Positions 56,883-64,000 of a DNA stretch of 64,000 bases are shown in pieces; position 1 is the stretch's first letter, and every line of letters begins with the position of its first letter. The stretch is from Narthecium ossifragum. Its lineage: Eukaryota > Streptophyta > Magnoliopsida > Dioscoreales > Nartheciaceae. A program made the position numbers and the translations under genes. The stretch is taken from NCBI GenBank assembly GCA_963920575.1, contig OY986969.1, forward strand, positions 1,436,001 through 1,500,000, written 5' to 3'. The notes under the pieces were generated by a model, which saw only the letters and a list, made by a program, of their open reading frames with translations, ran no database searches and was not told the origin of the DNA.

Positions 56883-57353
56883 TCATATAAAACAATTAAA
56901 CCACAATATAAGGACAAAGCTTTTCTTACATCTAGCATACTCCACAAGGCTGCAAGCCGAAGAAGCTAGTACTTGAGGTTCAATACAATATCCACTATAA
57001 TCTATAAACAATGATGACACACAATTTGCATGCATGATAAAAGAATACTCCACAAGGCTGCAAGCCGAAGAAGCTAGTACTTCGGGAAGTGTATACGGCT
57101 GCAGAAACCATACTTTCATCTGCCTTATCTGAATGGGAAGTGATGCTCTACACCTCAGATCGTTTGGATCAGGTCTGGGCCCAAGTTTTGCCAGATCCAT
57201 TTCTTCGGCGCCTTCTTCTAAGGTATCCAGTCTCTTTAGCACGAATTTTGTATATTCTGTTCTGTCAATATTCAACCTGTGAAGCTGTGAAGATGAAGTC
57301 TGCCCACGCTTCTTTCTGATCAATGTCAAATAAGCAAAGACGACCATTTGCAA
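56883..57353 (-). CDS. Uncharacterised 156-codon frame
   Basis: I do not recognise it. The N-terminal part (to about residue 75) has a gene-like charge pattern (RLNIDRTEYTKFVLKRLDTL). The C-terminal part contains a duplicated segment, EVLASSACSLVEY, caused by a DNA repeat at 56948-56980 and 57048-57080. It lies downstream of, and on the same strand as, the Myb/SANT-like gene, so it may be its 3' region or Harbinger debris. Confidence 0.2.
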   Translation of the reverse strand: MQMVVFAYLTLIRKKRGQTSSSQLHRLNIDRTEYTKFVLKRLDTLEEGAEEMDLAKLGPRPDPNDLRCRASLPIQIRQMKVWFLQPYTLPEVLASSACSLVEYSFIMHANCVSSLFIDYSGYCIEPQVLASSACSLVEYARCKKSFVLILWFNCFI

Positions 57354-57590
57354 AATGTCTCAACTCTAAATAGATATGCAGCAACAAGGACCAGTTCAAG
57401 CAATACTACAATTTATAAGCATTCACACAATGAAGCTTCTAAACGGCCAAGTGTTTAATAGCATAAACATAATCTGCCAAGTTTTTAAACAGCCACCAAA
57501 AAGATACAAACCACCAATTGCTACCAATAAACAACCACCAAAAAGATACAAACCACCAAGTGTTTAATAGAATAAAATAAACCATCATTG

Positions 57591-58432
57591 TCAGGCATTA
57601 TTGGCAAGGAACTGATCCAACCATATTATGCGAAATCTTTCAGTCTTGAACACAAACCCTCGACTTGCAGCGGCATTCGAGTTGAGATGGTCATAAGCCA
57701 TGGCAAGTTCAATGTCGGTGTATCTACCATCGTTCCCCGCCTCCATCACAGCAGTCCACAATTTGTCAGAATACCCCGCAGTGTAATTGTTAATGGCCTC
57801 ACCTACAAATCTAACAGCGGCGACAATCTCGTCACGATCCGACTGTCTCTGCCTCTTGGTACCGGACCGGGCAGGCATACTCGAGGAGGTCTGCCCCGCC
57901 GCGCTCATTGGGGTTGTAGGTGTTGCAGGCGTCCTAGGCGAACCAGGGATTTCCTCGGGCAATCTTTCGTCGGGGTGTTGTGGGGGGTAGGAGGCATCAT
58001 CCTCTAAGTTGACGACTTCTTCATTGATAGGAGGTACGAATTCATCACAGGCAGTAGTGGCGAATTCACCATTTGCCGATTCATCGGCACATATTTCCAT
58101 CATCAACTCGAAGTGGGGCATGGGCCTGTTGATATATTTCTTGTATTGGGGATGATTCTATATATAAAAAAGCAACATTCAAATTAGTACATACAAACAT
58201 TGCGCAAGAAAGTCATGTAAAGTATTGGATTGTTCAAACACACCTCGAGGAGTTCATCTGCGACAAGAGGATCTAGTGTGATCATATTTAGCTCCTCTCT
58301 CCACCCCGCGCCGCTCAACATAAGGAGTTTTTTAATATCATTGCACTTAGCGCGCAAGAGTAGGACTTTAAAGTAGTTCATTCGGCTAATATTAGAGTAT
58401 GCAACTGCTCTTGGAATCAATTTGTTGGCCAT
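57591..58432 (-). CDS. Myb/SANT-like protein (Myb_DNA-bind_3 type), two exons, possibly N-truncated
   Basis: Exons on the minus strand: 58432-58244 and 58157-57591; the junction is GT-AG in phase 0 and gives 251 aa. LLRAKCNDIKKLLMLSGAGW then NMITLDPLVADELLENHPQY and PMPHFELM match the second half of the plant Myb/SANT-like domain that ends in a W-D-E-like helix followed by NPxxKxF. The linker is acidic with a Ser/Thr/Pro segment and KRQRQ; the C-terminal region (YTDIELAMAYDHL...WLDQF) is conserved in such proteins. A stop codon lies directly before the Met, so the first part of the Myb domain is missing or on an unseen exon. This family includes PIF/Harbinger ORF1 proteins and their domesticated relatives, and a Harbinger transposase remnant lies 2.5 kb away. 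Confidence 0.65.
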
Positions 58433-58919
58433 TCAAAAACGAAAACACAGGACAATCTACAATACCAAACATGTTTATCAAAGATTGTACAGCAGCAAAA
58501 TAATGTTGCAATGGGAAAGAAAATTAAAATGAGCACTCATACATATTTATCAGAACTCAGACTTGGAAAATCAAAAATAGCATCTACAATACCAAACATG
58601 AAACCAAGAATTCTCATCAGATCCAATGGAAAATCAACAAAAAAACCAATCGATCAATGGAAACCATTGCAATGAATCAAATCAATGATAGAAATCGCAC
58701 GATAGAGCACCATCGGATCTACAATGAAGAGAGAAAGTAAGGTGGCTAACCTCCCGCTGGTGAAGTGTTTCCCGTCGACGACGTTGCTCGCGTCCGGGTC
58801 GAGCTCCTCCCTCCTCTTCGTAGCCGGCGGCTGGATAAGGAAGAAGGGCGTCTGGAATGGAAACAGAATGGGGGATGATCCTATGGCTGGTGAGGAAGCG
58901 ATGAAGAAGAGATGGCGGC

Positions 58920-59390
58920 GGAAGGAAAGATCGGGTGAGGAGAAGAAGCGATGGCGGCCATGGAGGAGGAGGAGACGCGGCCGAAGGAGAGGTTTTTTTT
59001 ATCAAATCGGGCTACTGGTGAGGAAGAGGGTGAGGAGAAGAAGCGATGGCGGCCATGGAGGAGGAGGAGACGCGGCCGAAGGAGAGGGCTTTTTTATCAG
59101 ATCGGGCTACTAGTGAGGAAGAGAGTGAGGAGAAGAAGCGATGGCCGCCATGGAGGAGGAGGAGACGCGGCCGAAGGAGAGGGCTTTTTTATCAGATCGG
59201 GCTAGTGGTGAGGAAGAGAGTGAGGAGAAGAAGCGATGGCGGCCATGGAGGAGGAGGAGACGCGGCCGAAGGAGAGGGCTTTTTTATCAGATCGGGCTAC
59301 TGGTGAGGAAGAGAGTGAGGAGAAGAAGCGATGGCGGCCATGGAGGAGGAGGAGACGCGGCGGAGAGATTTTGTTATGCTGGTGAGGAAG
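58920..59390 (+). repeat. 95-bp minisatellite, about five copies
   Basis: ATGGCGGCCATGGAGGAGGA starts copies at 58951, 59046, 59141, 59236 and 59331, exactly 95 bp apart, differing at a few bases. Each copy has a GC-rich purine half and GGGCTTTTTTATCAGATCGG. Because 95 is not a multiple of 3, open frames shift between copies, so the overlapping frames are unlikely to be genes. The last copy is truncated. Confidence 0.95.
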
Positions 59391-59454
59391 ATGGTGAGGA
59401 GAAGAAGAGATGATGGCGGCGGACGGATGAGAGAATAGGGTTCTCCGAATAGGG

Positions 59455-59700
59455 TTCTCCGCTCGGATGGAATACGATGAAAAAGCATGGAAAGCCACTC
59501 TCATAATCGGCTGGAAATATTGGCTGGAATATGTTTCTGGCCAATATTTGGCCAGAAACATTTGGCTGGAATGGGCCTGATTGGAATGCTTTTGGAATGG
59601 AATGGCTTCCATTTCAGTCAAACAAACAGCATGATGGCTGGAATGCCATTCCATTCCAGCCATTCCAGCCTCCATTCCAGTTAAACAAACAGCCCCTTAG
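59455..59700. mobile_element. MITE-like sequence with central palindrome
   Basis: TGGAATGGAATGG-type repeats and GTTAAACAAACAGCCCC at the right end resemble the MITE family at 46.6 and 56.1 kb. A perfect inverted repeat TGTTTCTGGCCAA/TTGGCCAGAAACA with a 3-base loop sits at 59532-59560. The left terminus is uncertain. Confidence 0.5.
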
Positions 59701-60650
59701 CCCAAAGGACTCCCTCCCCGTAAAGTATACGCTTTCCAGTCCCTTTTCCGGGTGCCCATTATTGGAGCGGGCCCCATCCGACTCAGCGTCCGTGGACGTA
59801 TCAGCGACAAGGGTACATTCCCCACGTGACACCCAACGTGCAATCCCCGAAACCAGATCACCCAGTCATCACATGCCACGTGTCAACTCCTCCCCTCCCA
59901 TATTTATGAATTAAAACTAGAAACAAAATTCCAATTATTCTTTCACTTTTTTTGGTAGTTCTAAAATTTAAAAGAGTTATTACTGCGATTAAAAAAATAC
60001 CAAAATTAGGATGGGATCGTACTCGACCAACTGTAACTGTTATACCGTTTCCAACCAACTGTTAACAATTATCAAGTATTGACCACCATCCCGTGCACTA
60101 ATTCCGACGCAATCCAACGGGCCCGCATGACTCGAGTCCGAGTCACCGCTACGTGTGCTTACCTACCAACACGCCCCTTTCTCAGAAAGGAAAGGGCGCC
60201 CTAGACCATAAGCCATCGCCATCGCCATCGCCAACGGGTCAGAGGGCGGTGACGCGACCGGCGGCGGTCCAAGTACCGCTTACCCGGCACAAAATAACAT
60301 GCCAGTGGACAACCAGATCCCGTCCGTACGATCCCCGTCGCCCCCCTATACACAATGGTCAGCATGCGCCTCGAGATTCGCGCGGAGCACGGGTCTCGAG
60401 GCGATCCGAAGAGGATCTCGCGGTGGTGCGCAAGGCGCACGCTTGTTGGTGAGCACCTAGTCATTACCGCACGCGGACATATAATTATATTACCAATCTT
60501 TCTTTTCATATTATATTCTTCATTTATTATTTGACAGACATGTAATTATAGAATTTATATTATATTACATAATTAAAGTTTGATTATATCATTTATTAAA
60601 ATATGATATAGAATAAATAATATATAATTTTATGCCAATACTTCTATTAA
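59701..60650. other. Intergenic with ACGTG-rich segment
   Basis: CCCCACGTGACAC (about 59820) and GCCACGTGTCAAC (about 59876) are G-box/ABRE-like motifs within a GC-rich region. No gene could be attached to them. Confidence 0.4.
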
Positions 60651-60659
60651 TTAAATGCT

Positions 60660-60900
60660 TGAAATATAACCATCAAATTCTAACAACCATATTTTTAACG
60701 GCTATATCGTCAACGGTCATATTTTAACGGATATATTCTAATAGTTGTATTTTCAACAATTATATTTTCATCAAATCTCCAATGGTCATATTCCAACAGC
60801 TATATTTCTAACGCTCATTTTTTCAAAATAGCTTTCCATTAATAATAGTTTCAACGATCATATGTTCTCAATATAAGTAGATCCATTCATTTCTCAAACG
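60660..60900 (+). promoter_or_regulatory. Repeat-rich leader of the HARBI1-like pseudogene
   Basis: Many short units of the form AACGGCTATATTT / CAACGGTCATATTT precede a TATA-like TCAATATAAGTAGATCC (about 60877). The spacing to the start codon at 60969 suits a promoter and leader. Confidence 0.5.
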
Positions 60901-60968
60901 CATATCTAATCCACATATCTTGTTTGTCTTACATATCAACTTGAATTCTCTCCCATCTACTCTTCTCT

Positions 60969-61360
60969 ATGGATTTCTTCTTAAAACACCAAAAAGAAAT
61001 GTATTACAATACTTCCTCCAATGAAAAGTTAGAAGAATTGTTGGCGTTAAAATATGCGAAGGAAAGAATGGAGCGCAGAGCAGAATCAACATCACGTGGT
61101 GGTTCCGATAAGCGATGTATGTATATTGATCGTAATTTACTGTAATGGCATAAACGCTTATTTAGGGATTATTTTGCAAAACCACTAGTGGACCCAGCTG
61201 AAATTTTTCGTAGGAGATTCCACATGCGTCGCGAGGTATTCATTCGGATTCAAACAAACTACCGTCGAAGGTCGTGAGCCCTATTTTCAATAGAAAAGAA
61301 ATGCAGCCGAAAAGCTAGGCTTATCTTCTGTACAAGAAGTAGTGGTGCTTCTTGTAGTAC
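60969..61360 (+). pseudogene. PIF/Harbinger (HARBI1-like) transposase, broken N-terminal part
   Basis: The frame begins MDFFLKHQKEMYYN at 60969 and reads RGGSDKRCMYIDRNLL, an in-frame TAA, then WHKRLFRDYFAKPLVDPAEI and FRRRFHMRREVFIRI, the conserved N-terminal block of plant HARBI1-like nucleases. After a second stop, a shifted frame resumes with KRNAAEKLGLSSVQEVV, the next conserved block. The DDE catalytic region is absent; unrelated GC-rich DNA follows at 61360. Not functional. Confidence 0.85.
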
Positions 61361-62239
61361 CCTCACCACCGTTCCTCCACAACACCCTCATCCTCGCCCT
61401 CGATGGCTCCACCTCCCCCCTCCTCTCCTCCGCCCTCCTCCCCGACTCCCACACCCCTCCTCAAAGCATGCTACCTCACCCCCGTCAAAAGGAGGTGGTC
61501 GAGAAGGACGGTCGCCGGCGGTAGGATGGGGGTGAAGAGCATATCGAGTGAGGAGGTTGGTGCTCTCGTTCAAAGGAGAGAATGAGGTAAAAGAGAGATG
61601 GTGAAATAAAATATCTCGTCTTATTTTTTTTAACATAAACTAATAAATGAGGTGTGCTAAGGTTTTCTCCCATATGTGAGGGGGCATTGTTCATCTCCCC
61701 TGTTTTAAGATTGGTGTAGAGGAGCTGATGCAGCTGTGTTTTCACCATCTCCCATGTATTTGCCACCCTAACACCCTGTTAGGCGACGGGATTGGAGCTC
61801 CCGGATTTGAGCTCCACCCTCGTTAAGATCCCGGGCTCACCTCAAATTCCCCCCTCCATCTTCGTTGGGGGTTAGCCTCGTTGGCCTCCACCCCCGTTAG
61901 AAGTCGGCTGTCAAACAGGCTGTAAGATAGGGTAGGGAGACACATGCAGGAGAGCTGATATGGGTGCCCTTAGCGAGCTTGCGTTTCTTATGAATTGACC
62001 CAACAACTTTCCATGTGCACTACATTTGCTGGCACCAGTATTGGATGCCAACAACATTATTTTATTTCATAAAAGCTCAGAGATAATTTTATTATTTATA
62101 ATTACTTAAGTAGTTTCAGTTTGAACTTTCCGGATGATGCAGATTGCGGATGATGGATGGCAAGGAATGCATGAGATATGCAAAGTTTTGTATATGGCGC
62201 CGATTAGCAACCAGCCGTTTCTTCTAAAGGTCATCAATG
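61361..62239. other. GC-rich fragment, MITE-like segment and LINE 5' flank
   Basis: 61361-61560 is GC-rich, like captured coding DNA (CTCGCCCTCGATGGCTCCAC), but I cannot name it. 61770-61925 has the look of a MITE, from CCCTGTTAGGCGACGGG to GTCAAACAGGCTGTAAG. 62100-62239 may be the 5' untranslated or end-of-ORF1 region of the LINE that follows. Confidence 0.35.
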
Positions 62240-64000
62240 ATGAAGGCTTTGGCATGGAATTGCCATGGCCTGGGGCCGGTTAGAGTAGCTGATTCATGTA
62301 AAAGGTTAATTAGGGAAACGAAGGTGGATTTCTTGTTTCTTATTGAGGCGGTGGTGATCCAGTCACAGTTGGGTTCAATAGCACAGAGGTTAGGGGTTGG
62401 GTGGAAGCTCTTTCCTCTAGCTGGGAGAAGAAAGAGTGGTGGTATTTTGGCAGCTTGGAGGGCTGAGATTGGTGAAGTCTCGTTTGTCAGTCATTCAGTT
62501 CAAGCAATACATGGGGTGGCAACGTCTCCGGACTTGGGACAATGGTTTCTTTCAGTAGTGTATGGTGCCAGAATTGATAGTGAGAGAAGGGATTTATCGG
62601 GTATACTAAGTAGAATAAATAGTATTGGGTGGCCTCATTTGGTGATGGGTGACCTAAATGTTGTTGCAGCTCCATCAGAAAAGTGTGGAGGTAAGCCTTT
62701 CTCTTATAATAGAGCAACTAAGGATTTTCTCCCTTTCTTGTCTGAGGATAGAATGGTGGATTTAGGCTTTCGTGGGCCAATTTTTACCTGGTGCAATAAT
62801 TTGTTTGGGAAGAAGAGGATTTTGGAGAGGTTAGATAGGGCCATATGTAATACCCAATGGAAAGAGTGGTTTCCTGCTGCTTTTGTTAGACATTTGCCAA
62901 AAATGGGTTCAGATCACAGGCCAATTTTACTTTGTTTAGAGCAAGAAACAAACTTGGCAGGGCCTTCTCCTTTCAGATTACAACAGTTTTGGATACCAAC
63001 TGAGGAGTTTAGAAGAACTGTTGAGATGGCTTGGAAGAGGAAAAGGCATGGCTCAGCTCAGTTTATTTTTAAGGGGAGGCTTAAAGAGGTGAAAAAGGCA
63101 GTTAAGTCATGGAATAGGGTAGATGAGTTTGATCTGACAAACTCACAGAGGAATTTGTTTCTACAATTGCAGAGTTTATATCTTTTGGAAGAAGATGGTC
63201 CTCTTCCACAAGATCAAGAGGTGCAAATGAGATCTCTGGAGAATCAATTAGCTGCTTTGAATCTGCAACATGAGTTGTTTGTTAAACAGAAGAGCAGGGC
63301 TAAATGGGTTGAAGGAGGGGACAAGAATTCCAGGTTCTTCCACCAAACAGTTGGTTTTACTGAGCACAGGTCTAAGATTGTCGAAGTGAGCATGGAGAAT
63401 GGCTATGAATGTAGATCACAGGAGGAAATTGTTGGTGCTTTCTTGAGCCATTATAAGAGTCTCTGGGGGAAGAAGGTTGGCAGGAACACTCTACCTTTAC
63501 CTGCACTTCCTGTGCTATCAGAGGAAGGGAGAGTGGCTTTAGTAGAGGGTATTTCAATTGAAGAAATAAAAGTTGCTTTGCATCAGATGGGGAGGTTTAA
63601 ATGTCCTGGCCCAGATGGATTCCCTGCAGAATTTTACATATCACACTGGGACCTAGTTGGTGAGTCTGTGATAAATTTGGTCAAGCAGTTCTTTACTTTT
63701 GGTACACTGCCAAATGGGTGGAATGACACCTTTATTTCGTTTGTGCCCAAGTGCCCACATCCGAAGAAGGTGAGAGATTACAGGCCCATTAGCCTATGCA
63801 ATGTCATTTATAAACTCATAACCACTGTGATGGTTAATAGGCTGAAACCTTATCTAGGGGAGTTAGTCAGTGAGGAACAGTCTGCCTTCATTCATGGGAG
63901 ATCCATAGTAGATAACATTGGTATTGCACATGAGGTCCTACACACAATGAGGATTGCAACTGGGCAGTCTAGTTACATGGCAGTTAAGGTAGATTTAAAA
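62240..64000 (+). CDS. L1-like LINE ORF2: endonuclease plus reverse transcriptase, open to window end
   Basis: From ATG at 62240 the frame stays open for 587 codons to the last base. It begins MKALAWNCHGLGPVRV, the usual start of plant L1 ORF2. An apurinic endonuclease domain covers about residues 1-230, with N7, the Glu of FLIEAVV, the GDLN box and SDHRP near its end. A linker follows, then the RT begins at FKCPGPDGFPAEF, with PKC and DYRPISLCNVIYKL blocks; the catalytic YADD lies beyond the window. No stop or frameshift is seen. No ORF1 is evident upstream. It is a different subfamily from the LINE at 12781 (AT-richer codons). Confidence 0.92.
   Translation, partial: MKALAWNCHGLGPVRVADSCKRLIRETKVDFLFLIEAVVIQSQLGSIAQRLGVGWKLFPLAGRRKSGGILAAWRAEIGEVSFVSHSVQAIHGVATSPDLGQWFLSVVYGARIDSERRDLSGILSRINSIGWPHLVMGDLNVVAAPSEKCGGKPFSYNRATKDFLPFLSEDRMVDLGFRGPIFTWCNNLFGKKRILERLDRAICNTQWKEWFPAAFVRHLPKMGSDHRPILLCLEQETNLAGPSPFRLQQFWIPTEEFRRTVEMAWKRKRHGSAQFIFKGRLKEVKKAVKSWNRVDEFDLTNSQRNLFLQLQSLYLLEEDGPLPQDQEVQMRSLENQLAALNLQHELFVKQKSRAKWVEGGDKNSRFFHQTVGFTEHRSKIVEVSMENGYECRSQEEIVGAFLSHYKSLWGKKVGRNTLPLPALPVLSEEGRVALVEGISIEEIKVALHQMGRFKCPGPDGFPAEFYISHWDLVGESVINLVKQFFTFGTLPNGWNDTFISFVPKCPHPKKVRDYRPISLCNVIYKLITTVMVNRLKPYLGELVSEEQSAFIHGRSIVDNIGIAHEVLHTMRIATGQSSYMAVKVDLK
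62240..64000 (+). mobile_element. L1-like LINE, 3' part outside window
   Basis: Contains the ORF2 described for this span. The 3' end, poly-A and target duplication cannot be seen. Whether the element is full length 5' is uncertain because no ORF1 with a zinc knuckle is recognisable before 62240. Confidence 0.85.

Noticed and set aside
58724..59675. Overlapping Glu/Arg-rich or Ser-rich frames
   Set aside because: They are produced by the 95-bp minisatellite; the period changes frame each copy.
1..64000. CRISPR arrays, bacterial operons or prophage
   Set aside because: Introns, plant gene families and plant transposons show a nuclear plant sequence; the tandem repeats have no spacer structure or cas genes.

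Overview
This is nuclear DNA of a flowering plant. Genes are interrupted by spliceosomal introns, exons are GC-rich against AT-rich introns and intergenic DNA, and transposable elements of many classes fill the gaps. The gene set (class I TCP factor, YSL metal transporter, HVA22, OTU protease, HSD-like reductase, CLE-like peptide) is typical of angiosperms. The very GC-rich 5' exons and GC-rich FAD2 and epoxide hydrolase remnants fit a monocot better than a eudicot, but the species cannot be named from the sequence.

Layout. 1-8.1 kb: an intronless TCP20-like gene (minus) and a 1.6 kb foldback element. 8.1-12 kb: a six-exon short-chain dehydrogenase gene (HSD/steroleosin type, minus) with two abutting Tourist-like MITEs in intron 1. 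12.7-15.6 kb: a 5'-truncated L1-like LINE with poly-A, a 14-bp target duplication and an open RT-RNase H frame. 17.3-19.7 kb: a minisatellite in both orientations with a 200-N gap. 19.9-22 kb: a CACTA terminus and an 846-bp Harbinger-type MITE. 23.4-23.8 kb: a frameshifted terminal exon of a second HSD-like gene. 25.4-31.2 kb: a complete seven-exon YSL transporter (minus, 667 aa). 32.4-33 kb: a FAD2 pseudogene cut by a MITE. 34-35.7 kb: an LTR with a polypurine tract before it. 37.3-37.8 kb: a DUF4408/DUF761 gene. 41.4-42.1 kb: a four-exon HVA22-like gene. 42.9-46.4 kb: an epoxide hydrolase pseudogene with an internal tandem triplication, split by a 2.8 kb solo LTR. 47.4-47.7 kb: a small secreted CLE-like peptide gene. 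49.7-52.7 kb: a four-exon OTU cysteine protease gene. 53.7-55.8 kb: two small hAT elements with perfect 8-bp target duplications. 56.1-61.4 kb: MITE, captured gene fragment, Myb/SANT-like gene, 95-bp minisatellite and a HARBI1-type transposase pseudogene. 62.2-64 kb: a second LINE whose ORF2 runs off the window end.

Most unusual. The two LTRs (34.07-35.70 and 43.35-46.15 kb) are diverged relatives with the same plan. Each has an array of the self-complementary motif GGATCGATCC spaced 20-22 bp apart upstream of a TATA box (TATAAATA). Each then has a chain of short hairpins in the predicted transcribed part, in which loop sequences such as CTAGAAC are kept while stem sequences differ but still pair. 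This suggests a selected regulatory array plus a structured retroelement leader RNA. Genes are independent single transcription units; no pathway clustering is evident beyond the HSD-like gene and its pseudogene relative.
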